DNA of 64,000 nucleotides from Myripristis murdjan (Eukaryota > Chordata > Actinopteri > Holocentriformes > Holocentridae): assembly GCF_902150065.1 (NCBI RefSeq), contig NC_043986.1:14422890-14486889 (forward strand), given 5' to 3'. Below, in pieces: positions 37,501 to 49,420 of this stretch (within the stretch, counting starts at the first letter, position 1; every line of letters starts with the position of its first letter). The notes beneath the pieces are model-generated. The model was given only the letters and a program-made list of their open reading frames with translations, ran no database searches and had not been told where the DNA came from. The position numbers and the translations under genes are program-made.

Positions 37501-39877
37501 CATTTCATGGGGACTTTATAGGTACCCTATTCAAAATTGAAGCTTGAGTGAAGTCAGTATCATTTATCCTCAGCAGACAAAAATTTGTAGAATAAGCATC
37601 AAAAGTCGGGCTGATAATGTGAACCATGCAGACTCAACCTTCACATCTTGTGCTCATTCTACATCAGTGGAGTCTAAAAGGTCCTCACTTGGCACACCTC
37701 CTTCTGTTATTCCTACTCCAGGTAAAGCCTTTGGTTGTGTCGGCGGCTACATTGCCAGTAGCGCCGCCCTGGTGGACACAGTGCGCTCCTTCGCGGCCGG
37801 CTTCATCTTCACGACTGCGCTGCCGCCCATGGTGCTGTCCGGAGCCCTGGAGTCTGTCAGGGTGCTGAAGAGCCCCGAGGGACAAGTTCTTCGCCGGGCC
37901 CACCAGAGGAACGTCAAACACATGAGGCAGCTGCTCATGGATAAAGGGCTGCCTGTGGTCAACTGCCCCAGCCACATCATCCCTATACGGGTAGGAACCA
38001 GTGATGCTGCTGCCACACCTATCAGGCCTGTCTTTTTTGTGTCAGAGCAATGTCACCTACAGTAAAATATGCAACAATTCAAAGGAACCATTATCAGCCT
38101 ATTACTAATCTCACTGGTGACATGGAGAATTGTCTCATCATAAGAATCACTTTGCCATTTTTCACCTACTCTTCTATTCTGTGCTTTCAGTACTTGAAAT
38201 GACTCAACAAATTTTTACCTCTGAAGTTAAAGATGTTTCGTAATATAAGATCGGGTGTTGCGTCAGTATGGCAGTGATATCAGGATATGAGACTTGATAT
38301 CATCTTGGATTTTGGATATCCTAATGTTGTGATATGACATACAGTATGTGTTGTCCTTTCCTGGGTTTAAAGGCTGCATTACAACAAAGGGAAGCAATTT
38401 TCTGACCTTATCAGATTGTTCTAGCTGTTTTTATTTGCCTCTGCCTGCTAGATCAGCATATCTACATTAAAGCACCATTATTCATCCCTGCTGTCTTGTC
38501 ACAGTATTGATATTGAGATATTCGGTAATAGATATTGATATTTGATATTTTCTCCATATCATCAACTCTGGCAGTACACCATTTTGTACCTGACATATAT
38601 AAGAAAAATGCATCCATTTTGATCAGTGTCACTGTCTATAGCTCAATAGATGCAGCACAGTTATGGATTTGATTGCAGCTCAGGTCACCACTACAAAAGG
38701 TGGATGCACTTTTCATACTAACTAAAAGCATCAACCAAGTGGCTTATGTTGCTTTTTTATGTTCGTTACCCAGGTGGGCAACGCTGAGCTTAACACCAAG
38801 GTGTGTGACACCCTGTTGGAGAGACACAACATCTACGTTCAGGCCATCAACTACCCCACGGTGCCTCGCGGTGAGGAACTGCTCCGTCTGGCTCCCTCTC
38901 CTCATCACAACCCGGCCATGATGGAGTACTTTGTGGGTGAGTGTCTCCAATAACCTCTGCATGGGGTTTCCTCATAGAAATTACTTGTTGTGGTAGCCAT
39001 CCAATCACGTTAAGTGGGGACAATGGTGGTAAGAGTGATTTATGTTTGTCCTTTGTGTCTCTCTTTGCTTTGTAAGCATATATTGGCCTCTTGGCACCCA
39101 CTAGTTACTTAAGTGCAGTAAAATATGACAATGTCCTGTTGAGATGTTAAATGTAATTTCACTGATGTTTCATTTACGATAACACTACTGATAGAGCAAC
39201 TTACTGTGGAAATGGCTAAAATAGTAAGCACAAATTTTTAAAGAAAGATAAGACAAATAGGGTAAATTGACACTGACATCTAAGGTTCTCAGTGTTATTT
39301 GGAACCACTAATGTGCACAGAGGGAAAAGTGGGTCCTGGTATTGTTTGCACAAGATGTTTTTCCAGCACCATGAGCATGGGGCCAACATATTACATGTGC
39401 TGAAGTAAAAAAAAAAAAAAAATGCATTAAGCATTCCAAAATGCAATGCAGTTTACAAGGAAAACCTACATCGAGTGCCCTTAAAGCTGTACTCGCTAAA
39501 ATTGTGAAAATGAGGACTCAACAAACAAAAAAACTTTGGAATAAGCATGTAATATATCAGTAAGTCCAACAATGAGAGCCATATAGATTCACCTGCCAAA
39601 TTATTATTCCACATTTTTACTGTTAGATGATTCTAAACAGCGCTCACTTAAACCCTCCCTCAGTATTGAATGTTCACGCTGTAAAATGTTTATTCTGTGT
39701 TTTTCCTTTACAGACAAACTGGTGGAGGTGTGGCAGGAGGCGGGGCTTCTGCTGAACAGCCCGGCCACGGCTTCCTGCACCTTCTGCGATCGCCCGCTCC
39801 ACTTCGACCTCATGAGCGAGTGGGAAAAATCCTACTTTGGCAACATGGAGCCACAATACATAACTGTGTCTGCCTAA
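31520..39877 (+). CDS. alas2: 5-aminolevulinate synthase, erythroid, mitochondrial
   Basis: Nine coding exons: 31520-31853, 32337-32432, 32614-32836, 34356-34540, 34851-35030, 36004-36168, 37722-37990, 38774-38936, 39714-39877. Phases agree throughout and give 592 aa. The enzyme condenses glycine and succinyl-CoA to 5-aminolevulinate, the first step of haem synthesis, in the mitochondrial matrix with pyridoxal phosphate. The N-terminus holds three Cys-Pro haem-regulatory motifs (residues 8-9, 33-34, 85-86) within the import and regulatory region. The core shows [34 protein letters not shown] and SGTLGKAFGC with the PLP lysine at residue 396. The end [15 protein letters not shown] matches ALAS2 rather than ALAS1, and so does the IRE in exon 1. 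The ATG at 31520 follows the acceptor by 21 bases and has A at -3. The gene looks intact. Confidence 0.98.
31960..32245. mobile_element. MITE copy, family A, in alas2 intron
   Basis: It contains 'ctgtcagtgggatgagataattc', 'cttgtttcaacatatt', 'cttgttttagaaaaagcaagat' and ends 'tttttgcagtgttac'. These match the copies at 36327-36682 and 56100-56396. The left end is unclear and may be truncated. Confidence 0.6.
32837..34355. other. alas2 intron containing a solo LTR
   Basis: The intron lies between the 223-bp and 185-bp coding exons. It holds the 471-bp LTR at 33299-33769. The rest is A-rich sequence without a gene. Confidence 0.8.
33299..33769 (-). mobile_element. Solo LTR, probably Gypsy-type, minus orientation
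   Basis: The block starts TGTCACGG and ends CCATGACA (TG...CA). It is 471 bp long and is flanked on both sides by the 5-bp direct repeat ATAAT (33294-33298 and 33770-33774), as LTR integrase leaves. Read on the minus strand it has a TATA-like ATTTAAG and ends in a 'ttttgggtcctcc...cgtgaca' style, which I associate with fish Gypsy LTRs. No internal genes are present, so recombination between two LTRs is the likely origin. The element looks whole as a single LTR. Confidence 0.7.
36169..37721. other. alas2 intron, about 1.55 kb
   Basis: It holds a short CA microsatellite (36290-36308) and the family A MITE. The remainder shows nothing recognisable. The reading frame starting at 37544 is the exon at 37722 extended leftward into the intron. 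Confidence 0.7.
36327..36682. mobile_element. MITE copy, family A, nearly complete
   Basis: Starts CACTGCAAAAAAATATCC and ends near 'acttgttaagacaattttttccgtgtac', so both ends are visible as imperfect inverted repeats. Internal pieces 'gatgagacaatcccacttg' and 'caaatgggattatctcatcc' are themselves inverted. It lies in the alas2 intron between 36168 and 37722. Confidence 0.65.
38265..38575. mobile_element. Teleost MITE of the 'GATATC...ATATCGTG' type in alas2 intron
   Basis: The sequence 'gacttgatatcatcttggattttggatatcc', 'ttgtcctttcctgggtttaaaggctgcatta', 'cagattgttctagctg' and 'gatattttctccatatca' follows a consensus I know from many spiny-rayed fish genomes. Both ends are rich in GATAT. 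Boundaries are approximate. Confidence 0.65.
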
Positions 39878-40510
39878 TAGCAAAGCAAAAGTAGATTCTT
39901 GACATGAATTACAGATATATGTATAAATTTAATTCTACATAGTATGTTATTTTCAATCAGAAAATATGACACTGAGAATAGTACAAATGTACATATATTA
40001 TTCTTGTGTTTACAATAAGGAGGCCCTCTAATGTCAGTGATAAAGACAAAATTTAAGTGTTTGGTTATTTATATTTTTATTTATTTACACTGACTGAAGT
40101 GACTTGTGTTTGTGTTTGCTCTCGTGGATATTAAAGAAAAGTGCGCCTCCTCCCCTGTAAGAGCATAAAACCTGCACACTGGGCACTTTTTAAAATATTT
40201 AATCTAGGTGTGATGGTTTGGATTAAATTATGGTATTTATGTTCCTGTGGCATTACATCCTTCATCTAACATACTCACCATTTATTTCCATTTTCCATGA
40301 TATTATTCATGTTTTGTTTAAAACTTAAAAGACATCCACTGGCCAGTTTGTAGTAGAAGTGATTTGGTTGATAACATGAGGAATAATAAACATACAAATT
40401 TAATTCATGATGCTGATGATCTCTGCCATTCAGATTTTTTTTCTAGTATAGAATATTTTGTGTTGCTGTGATTATTAATTATGCAGAATATCATAATAAA
40501 CAATACTGCT
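39878..40510 (+). other. alas2 3' UTR and convergent 3' ends with ttc34
   Basis: Downstream of the alas2 TAA (39875-39877) are ATTAAA at 40130-40135 and AATAAA at 40385-40390 and 40495-40500. The ttc34 stop on the opposite strand is at 40730-40732, and TTTATT (AATAAA on minus) occurs near 40075 and 40285. The two messages probably end close together and may overlap. Confidence 0.55.
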
Positions 40511-40729
40511 GATAATTCATTTGAACTTGGAAGACACTATAAATCAAGCAAACAGAGCATCACTTTCAAAAAATAACCCATAAAAATATGTCGTAGAAAA
40601 CTCCCACTGATTTCTCCATCATTTGGACAGGCCATTCTCAATATAATGACATCTCCAGGAATAGGCACTGATATGGCTACATTATGCAAGCTATGTTGGA
40701 GATCTCTTGCAATACTCTGAATATCATCA

Positions 40730-43700
40730 CTAGTTGACATTGCAGGGGCTGGCCACTTCACGTTTGACTCTTGCCCTGAGCCTGCGTAGCTCTGCATTCT
40801 CACAGTCCACCACCAGGCCGCACTCAATCAGTCTCCAGGCCTTACTGAGCTGCTGCTCCCCATAATGCTGCAGCGCCCCCCGCAGGAAACACTCAGCCAG
40901 ACGCAGCCTCCCCAGACTGGCCTCCACACACTGGATGGCTTGGCCCCTGTGGAGCTCCAGGGCGCGAGTGAAATCCTCCAGAGCTGGCCCTTCTCTGGAG
41001 CACAGCACCAGGCTGCGGCCTCGCCGGCACAAGTCCTCAGCCCATACTTGGGGGTCATCTGAGCCGCTGGCATCAGACCCTCCATGGTTGTGGATAACTC
41101 GGTCCAAGTCGACTATCGCTCGCTCATGTAAGCCCAGCTGGGCGAGGCAGGCAGCCCTCTGACGGAGGTAATGGAGTCTGTGATTTCCTGTTGCTTGTAC
41201 TGCCAAGGTGAGAAGTGTCAGGGCCTGATCCCAGTGGCCACTTGACGACACAGTGCTGGCCTCCTGAGCTGCTGCCTAATACAGTGCACACATGCAATAC
41301 AAACACTATTGATATGTGGATAAATGTGTCATGAAAGTATTGTCCTTAGATTGATTATCTCTGATAATTACTCTCTCTAATATCATCATACACCATGTAT
41401 TTTTACATCTTTTCAAATAACTCATAAAGGCAGAAGCACCAAGATACCCTGTGACCATTTTGTAGTCAAAAAAGTTGGCAATAATAGCAACAATGGGAAA
41501 AGAAACTTACAGGTGTCAACACCATTTTGTTTATTTTTTTTCCACCAGTATGACGGTTGTATTTTAGTTTCTAAATTAGCTTTGAGTTTAGCTGGCAGAG
41601 TGATAAAACATAGAAGAGAAATGGGATGAGAAGACACTTTGATCAAATCACAGCTCTCTGTCAATGTAGAGGACGAGCAACAGAATTAGATAACCTTCTA
41701 ACAGAGCTAGGGATTTACTTACACAATCTATTCCCAGTTTAATAATAAAAGTCCTCCCACTGTCACAGTCAGGAACTATATTTCTTGGATTTTGGTGTTT
41801 GATGGTCATAGACAGTGAATTAGCAGTACTGAGTTTGCCATTACATGCTGATCTGAACAGTTCATTATGTTTCCCTTGGTATTATTCCACTGCTTGTCCA
41901 TCAAAACAAAAGTAAAGGCACTTTTACAAACCCTAGCATGGTCAGGTCAGCTGATATGAAAGAAAACCTATTTGCTGGAAACGGTAGAGTAAAAAATAAA
42001 CATTGCCAGGGCCAATAGATATAATTGGCACATCAACTTACAATAAGCAAGACAGGCATAAACATTCAGTCAAGATAACAAGCCAAGACACAACAGTATT
42101 GGATAAATGACAAATGTGTAAATAGTGAACCTGGGATAACGGTATCAAGCCCTACCTGTGCCGTCCGCTTCCGGTGACTCAGAGGCATCAAGGTCAGCAA
42201 GAAGTCCAGACCTGTGGGATCTTTCTCTGCTAGTTTGCTGAGCCTGCGCGCGGCGCCAAGGTAGTTCTGCTGCCAGGCCTCCACCACTCCCACCCTGGCC
42301 TGTGCCACGGCCTCCCTGGGCTCCTGGCCAAACACCTGGCTCAGATGAGCAGCGGCCGCCTTAACCCCACCTGGAGACAGACAGACAGATGAGTGTAAAA
42401 AGTATTGACTACAGTGGATACAATCCATGATCCAATAACATCAAGGATAATGGTGAGAATTCAAGCAGCACCTTTTGGCAAGATTTCCATCTCACCTTTG
42501 GCTAAGAGGATGTCAATGTAGAGGAGATGCCATCTGGGGTCTCTGCAGTCAGTCCTCATCAGAGCTCCACCAATAATAAAAGCCTCTCTGAGCTGCTCTT
42601 CGTGGCAGGGGACAGCATTAGCAACCAGAGTCTCTGACAGATTGGAGCGGCAGTACTGCTGCAGCCAATCACAAACCAGCTTCCGTGCCTTGTCCTTGAG
42701 TGACAGGATGTCTTTGGTGACAATGTCACTGCTTATCTGAAGCGCTGCCAGAATATCGTGAGTGCATTCCTGTGGGGGACAAAAAGGCAGTTTGACCATC
42801 ACATTGAAATGGCCAGTGTACATCACCCACACTTGGCAGGATTTGGTGTAAAAATACAGCTGTCTCACCAGCCTCAATTTAAAAGACTGATTACAGCAGA
42901 GACAAGAACATCCTAACACTGCTACATAAGATCCTGTAGATCTGCTCTATTTCCCCAAATAAAATTCTGGTGCTGGGTTTATGTATTTTTCTGCCTGCAG
43001 AAAGTAAAGGAACTGAACTTAAGAGTGAAATATAAAATTTGTCTTGGGCAGCAGACAGCAATCACTCCTTGACTCTCCAAATGGCCTCTTGACCTCTGAA
43101 ATCTCTTTGGTATATTTTAGTTTAAACCAAGCACAGACTAGTTGGTGTGTGCAATGTGCACTTTACAGACACCACATCACAAGATTTCTCATCACTGAGG
43201 ATAAAATTTTTGTCTAAAATACAATTGCTGAGCTACAATACATTAGTACAGCTTTTTAAAGTCAGAATACCTTCTGTTGGTTCAGCATGAGATAGGTAAA
43301 GCCTCTTCCACAAAGCGCCTGTATGTGGTTCGGGTGATCCTTGAGAATGGCACTGAAGTCAAAGATGGCTGTCTTTCGTTGGCCCAACAAGGCGTAACAT
43401 CGAGCTCTCTCCAGCAAGGAGTCGGCTGCCTCACCACCTGTAAAAATACAAATTCTGATATTAACATTATCTTATTTCTCATTATTGGATCAATTGTATT
43501 ATCTAGTTTAGCTGTGTGCATTGTCTTGTGTAATATGGCTATTGCTGATTTACATGGTAATTAAATATTTATTGCAACACATTCTGTTCATATTGCATGG
43601 ACGTGTCATTGCTGCACACATAAATTGACAGATTACAGCTCAGAATGGTTGGTTGGTAGTTTAATATCAAAATTTATCCTTAAGACTTCATACAAACATT

Positions 43701-46700
43701 TGGAGAAGCCCAATGCTCATGCATTTTTCTTCTGCTTTTAATAAAATACAGCCTTGTTCATTAAGTGAAAGATTGGTGTGTGAATTTAAATTACCACATC
43801 AACTTGTTTTATGGATTTTAGATTTCCTGACTGACAGACTTTCAATCAGGAAATCTAATTCACAATGACCCTCTGTCAGGTCATGGTGAATGGCTGTAAC
43901 TCAGACACACACCCAGGTTCATCATAACAGCATGTGTGGGTTTATCACCTTTACTGAATATCATGCACACTGACAGCTGTGGAAGCTGCAAAAAAGGCGT
44001 TTATTTTGTCAAGTTCTCAGATGATGCAGCACTGCTGTCTCTCCCTCGGGGTCCAGAATGGGATGAAAGTGCAATGCTCCCTGCCTTTGTAAAAGGGTGC
44101 AATGGCAGCTTTTTAGATTTAAATGTTTCTAAAACTAAAGAGATGATCATTGTTAATGGATACAGTTGTCTTGCATGTTGAAAATGTGGTGAATCTGCCC
44201 CAAAACGGTTTTGTGTCTCCACTTAATTCCTTTCTAGATTACATCAAGATATATACTAATGGTTCTCATTAAAAAGGAAGCAAACCTGAAAATTTAAAGC
44301 ATCAAGTTAACAGCTAGAATCAATCAAGCAAGAAACACCAATATCTCATTAACCAGAGTCTATTCACCAGAGGCCATTATAGCAATGGAGAGATAAGCCA
44401 CAGCCTCTCTGAGCGCGCTTTCCTCTTTTGTGCCCTCCAGGATGCGTTTTGAGGCGGAGTGGCAATGTCCCTGCAGCAGTGCCCTGTCCTTCTGATGTGC
44501 CACCGCCAACAGGGGGCGCAAGCAGCTCGTATCGCCACACTGGATGAGCTTTTTCAGCAGCTGGAGGGAAAATAAAGGAATGAAGTCTCTACATCAATAA
44601 GTCTAATTGCTGCAGAGTTAGGAGACAGACATATTAGGCTACCTGACATAGCACTGTCTTGTTACTGAACTGTTTCAATTTAATCACATCAGTTCTTTCT
44701 TTATTATCCCAATGTGGAAATCTGGTTTACAGACAGAATGCATAATAAAATAGTCACTATCACATTACAACCCATACAACTAACATCAGCTGGTAAGACA
44801 ATGCGTCAATAGCCTTCATGGTCTTAGCAGTGGTCAATGGTTTTGTCAATGAGGGTCAATGGTTGTTTTTTTAATTTAATCAGCTGAAACTCATAACCCC
44901 CCTCTCTGAAACGAGACATTGAAATGCACACCTGTGACTGCAGAACCAATTTAAATAGTACCATTAAATCACCACTCATACTAGCACTCATGTGTCACTT
45001 AGCAGCCATGATGTTCTACTACTATTTAAGAACATGGATTGGTAGATGATATGTATATAATTATTATTAGTGTTTCATTATTGCTAATTAAAAATAAATG
45101 GTTTATTGAATTATTGAGCATTCTTCCTATCATAAAATATTATGCCTGGGAATGCCTATTAGCTGTTCTAAAATGAGGGTAAAATAACCTCTTGTGGCTT
45201 ATTATTTAATTCTTAAATGAGCATAAGAGGCTACATCATTTCATGAGCAAATTAAGCAATCAACTTATGGTGATAAATGAGTCCTTGTTCGCTCCTTTAG
45301 AGTCAGGTTTAGGCCCCCTGAAGGGCATTCAGAGAGGATGAGCTCAAACTGCCCCCTGAGGAGGTGACCTAGATGGCTGAAAATGGAAAAGGACTTTAGC
45401 CTTCTTCACCTGCAACAATTTCAGGCAGTTACGCCTGGCCAGTAATGTCACTGGCTATTTTCACTACCCTCCTGTGTTTGTTTTTATTGTTCTGGCTGCT
45501 GAAACAGGCTACAATATATTATACATTAACAAAAAAAAAAAAAAAAGATTGACCAGGCTTGTAAACACCTACCAGGTTTGATTTTGTTCCCATATGGTAC
45601 GTAGCTAATATACTGAATGTAAAGCAAAGATCTTGCTATATGCTATGTTTGGGGTTAACAAACATTTTCATCTAAATGCCCCTTCGAAGAGATGCACACT
45701 TGGTGAGACACACTGATTTGATGACAGTTTGTCCCACAGGTCCCCAAGTGGTACATTTTTTGTGATTGAATGATTTTGCAGAACTGAATTACTGTCTCTT
45801 CTCTACATGGTTGGTTCAGTAATCACCTTTACATTCACTCATCCTCTAATCTTCACATTACATTACAAATAAGTTGTACTACTCTTCATTTTGCTGGGGA
45901 GAACCCTGGATCCCCACTGAGGACCTGATTTTAGGAGCATCTGCCCTACACATACTGCACCTACCTGATTGGCGTCATAAAGGAAGCCCCTGTGCAGCTG
46001 CAGCAGGGCGAGGCGTGCCAGGATGGGTGCCCGGGGGCTGATGGGACCGATGGCCAGCAGTAACCGGTAGGCCTCCTCCACCCGGCCAAGTTGGTACAGG
46101 GCATCTGCCACCAGGATCTGAGGCCCATCGGCACCAGGCTGGAGCTCCATGAGCAGCACAGCCAGGGAGTGGACACCGCCAGGAGTCCTAAAGCACACAG
46201 GGAAAAAATAAAACTCCAATCAATTTATTATTCAGCTTACCAAGTGGGATAACATTAATTGCCATTAGAGTAGGCATAATTCCATAATTTTAGTGAGATG
46301 AACTATAGCTAAGAAACTAAGAAAAAAAAAACACTATACCCCTCTCGGTGGTTGTCTCTCTTTGGCGGGGCCTGTAACTGATCCCCTTGCTGGTGCTCCT
46401 GGGACTTTTCTTTTAGACCCGGGCTGGATCTGCGCTCTCTGGTCCCCTCCAGCAAGACTCTTCCTTGCTCTAATAAAACAGTAAAGAGCAGCCCTCGGCA
46501 GTTCCATGGCACAAGGCAGCGCACCGTGAGCGCTGTGTCCTGAGGCTGCAGCCTGCTGGCTGTCACATAGTCTAGAGCCGTGAGGTAATGTGAGCCACTC
46601 ATCATGCGTAGGAGGCCTCTGCCACAGAGAGCCCGCACACAGCTGGATGGATGAGGAGCACTGTGCTCGATCACAGCCTGGAAGTCCTCTAACGCCCCCT

Positions 46701-48063
46701 TATGGTCATCAGAGAGAAGTCGTGCATAGCCACGGAGAACTTGCACTGTGTTCTGGTAGCTCTGCTGACCTGGGGCGGCTGCTAGCTGGCTGCAGATGGA
46801 AAGGGCCTCTTTGTGTTCCCCTCGGAGCAGAAGACAGTCAGCAAGCCGAACCCGCAGCTCTCTGCCTCCTCCATCAGGCTCCAAGTGACACAGAGTCCGT
46901 AACTGAGTGATCACAGGATCCAGGAGCTCCACTCCTTCAGTGGACCGAATGTCTGGACGGAGGAGGACCCCCTCCCTGTAGCCAGACAGGCCTCTCTCTG
47001 CTTGTTGGCGAAGGTGGTTTCGAGCAACCCCGCCTGTGCCATGGTCTGTGAAGAGCTTCTGGAAATACATTCGGGCAGAGGCAGGGTGGATCTCAAACGC
47101 CTCCCCCAGATCTCTGCATGCCTCTGCAGCTCGCCCACCTGCTGAGAAGCAGGCAGCTGCTCTGCTAGTTAAGAGTCTAGCTCTTCTTTCAGGTGTCTCT
47201 TGGACTGACTTATCTATACTGCTACCTGTCTTCTGCTGAGAATGGCTTTGTTGCAAGATAATAGAGTACACCTCTGCGCTCTCCACAAACCTGCCTGTCA
47301 AAAACAGATGTGCTGCTTTAAGTTCTTGCACATCTTTATCTTCAGGTGAAACAGCCACCAGAAACTCAATCACTTTAGAAGAAGCCTCAAGGTCTAAATT
47401 ATCATCTTTATTGGCTGTCAGTGCAGACTCAGTATCTGACATTGAGGAAGGATGTATCTGCAATATTTGATCTGAAAAGGCCTTCACTATTTTGGGTAGG
47501 TGTTTAACCTGTCTGCTCTTGACCAGTGTCACAGTGTCAGATTTGTTATTCAGGTATGTTGCGAGATAAAGTTTGAGAGCCTTGTTACTCTGAGGCTCGC
47601 AGAAAAAGCAGGCCATAGCACGGGTTAGTTCCAACACCACCCGAGTTGGACCCTCTGGACAAGGGCCTCGCTTCCCTTCAAGCAGAGCTGTGCAACGAGC
47701 AAAAATCTCATCACAGCCATGCCCACCACTCTGAAGTAGAGACTCCATTTTGAAAATGGTGGCTGACAAGTTGTTGGGGCTGAGTGTGGATAGAAACACA
47801 GCTGCTAGGCCTTTATTAAGTCCCTCAGCGGCCTGGATCTCCCCATGACTATCAAGCCAAGCCTCTAGTGTGGAGATCACTCCTGTAAGGCTGCACCTCT
47901 CCAGGTTTCGCATGTGGGACACAGTGGAAACAGCATGAGTCCTGAAGGCGGAGGTGTAGAGAGCAGTAGCCCTCTCCAGCTCTCCGGCCTCAAGTAGCTT
48001 GTCTCCATCCCGGCACAGCTCAGAAATCCCGGCTCCAGGCTGAATAAGGGCAGTCATGGTCAT
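40730..48063 (-). CDS. ttc34: Tetratricopeptide repeat protein 34
   Basis: Seven coding exons in gene order: 46340-48063, 45965-46187, 44368-44560, 43271-43437, 42496-42769, 42156-42370, 40730-41275. Phases agree and give 1113 aa. The protein is made of helical TPR-type repeats throughout: for example ALYTSAFRTH near the N-terminus, GALEDFQAVIEH, TAIFDFSAILKDHPNH and RAIVDLDRVIHNH further on. There is no signal peptide or membrane segment. TPR arrays bind other proteins; no specific role of TTC34 is established as far as I know. The first ATG in frame is at 48061-48063, and a second at 48055-48057 has the better context (A at -3), so translation may begin there. A tiny upstream frame (ATGATGACATCAGTTTGA) lies in the 5' leader. 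An acceptor at about 48139 and a donor at 49183/49182 suggest one upstream non-coding exon. Name by similarity in layout and by neighbouring TNF-receptor gene. Confidence 0.88.
43818..43858. repeat. Perfect 13-bp inverted repeat
   Basis: TTAGATTTCCTGA (43818-43830) and TCAGGAAATCTAA (43846-43858) are exact reverse complements with a 15-base loop. It lies in a ttc34 intron just upstream of a LINE fragment. Confidence 0.9.
43880..44270 (+). mobile_element. LINE reverse-transcriptase fragment (Rex1/CR1-like)
   Basis: The plus strand reads in pieces GLSPLLN, VKFSDDAALLSLPRG and AFVKGCNGSFLDLNVSKTKEMII. These match the 'LSPLLF', 'KFADD-ALLSLL' and 'LNVSKTKEMIIDFR' signatures of fish non-LTR retrotransposons of the Rex1/CR1 group. 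Only the palm region remains, and it is truncated on both sides. It lies antisense in the ttc34 intron between 43437 and 44368. Confidence 0.75.
44561..45964. other. ttc34 intron, about 1.4 kb
   Basis: AT-rich intron with an A run at 45531-45546. I see no exon, repeat family or RNA gene in it. Confidence 0.6.
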
Positions 48064-49290
48064 GCAGCAGCCTCCTCTCTCTTTCTCTCTAAGGCTAATC
48101 AAACTGATGTCATCATGGATACCACCTGACTTCTCAAGAAACAGGAAATGAGAATAAAAGAAGGAAGATTATGAACGCTGAACACAGGTTACAAGTCTCA
48201 ACATCAAAACTAAAAAATCAATGTGTAGGTCATAATGTAAAATGCATGAACCACCGATGCAAAACAAGTTTCAGACAGGCCTGTTATAAGATAAGTAAGT
48301 GTTTTTAACCAAAAAAACACACTAGTGTCTGTTGCTCATTTATAGTTGCAATTACATTAAATACATTACATTACATACAATTACCATTGCATTGAGAGAC
48401 ACACCCCTGGAAAGAAAGGCCACAGATTTAACAATTTCACAATCAGCCAAAAATTTATCAAATAATATTGGACCAATACTGATAATGCTTTTTAAAGATG
48501 ATACTGGCCAATTCTGACAGTCTACCAAAACAGGTGCATCTTGATAAAAAGAAGCATTTGTTACAATGCAGAGTAGTACAGCCTTTACTACCAAATGCAG
48601 GTGAAATTTTAGAAAGTAGGGAAAAATTAAGTGGGGTATTGTGTGTAATTGTTGCAGGATAAATTTAAGGAACTGATTAGGGATATTCTGTTGAGTTAGT
48701 CACTGATACACTATAATTTTTTTTTTTTTTTAACAATTATAAATTAGTGGTTATACTTCATGGCCAGATTATGGGAAAAAAAATCTTGGGTCAGTTACTG
48801 TTGGAGTGACTACAGTGTTGGCCTAAGTAGCTTTCCCTCGGATCAACAATACAAGCTGACATCCCCTGTGAAAGTGGATTATTTTCCTTCCCTGTCCCGT
48901 ATTTCACTCACCTGCCCCCGTTTCTGCTTTGGCCTTTGTTGCCAGTTTAAATAGCAGCTTAACCAAAGCTGGACAAAACGCAACCCGCCACTTTGTACCT
49001 CTGAATTTCAAATAGGAAACATCTTAACCGATGTCAGTTCATCTTCTGCCACTGAACTCCCCGGGACTGTAAACAGAACCTGAGCCCCGTTTTTGTAATT
49101 CAATAGCCCCCGGGCTGAGAGCTACCAAGACAACACGGTGTGCGTTCATACAACAGAGCTGTGACTGGGCAAAACTTCTCACCGGGAATAACACAGCAAC
49201 GCCATAAAACACAAACAAACAAACAAACATACACACAGTCCTCACATGACGTTGAGCTCCTTTGTCTTCTCTCCTTAAATGGCCTGTCGG
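48064..49290 (-). other. ttc34 5' leader and probable first intron
   Basis: Upstream of the ttc34 ATG, the minus strand has a good acceptor (agaagtcag, about 48131-48139). A donor CCCG/gtgagaag lies at 49183/49182. The exon upstream would run from about 49290 to 49183. The intron is AT-rich and holds no gene. No transcript evidence is available. Confidence 0.45.
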
Positions 49291-49420
49291 GATGGGTGCA
49301 CGAGCGCGGAGTGGACCTGTTGTTCTCGTGCGCAGGGGTCCGGTTGCCAGTGGAAACCGACAACGCTCGTGCCCATCGGAAGCAGAAGAACGCTACATTA
49401 GTTACAAAATATGTATCAAA
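49250..49420 (-). promoter_or_regulatory. CpG-rich ttc34 promoter with RFX X-box
   Basis: The segment has many CpG dinucleotides against an AT-rich background. At 49341-49355 it contains GTTGCCAGTGGAAAC, two half-sites GTTGCC and GGAAAC with a 3-base spacer. That is the form of an X-box bound by RFX factors, which switch on ciliary genes. The site is about 50-150 bases upstream of the presumed start, the usual place for an X-box. Confidence 0.55.

Noticed and set aside
48064-48102. Extra N-terminal codons for ttc34
   Set aside because: The frame is open upstream to 48102 but begins with TTG there. The first ATG is at 48061-48063.
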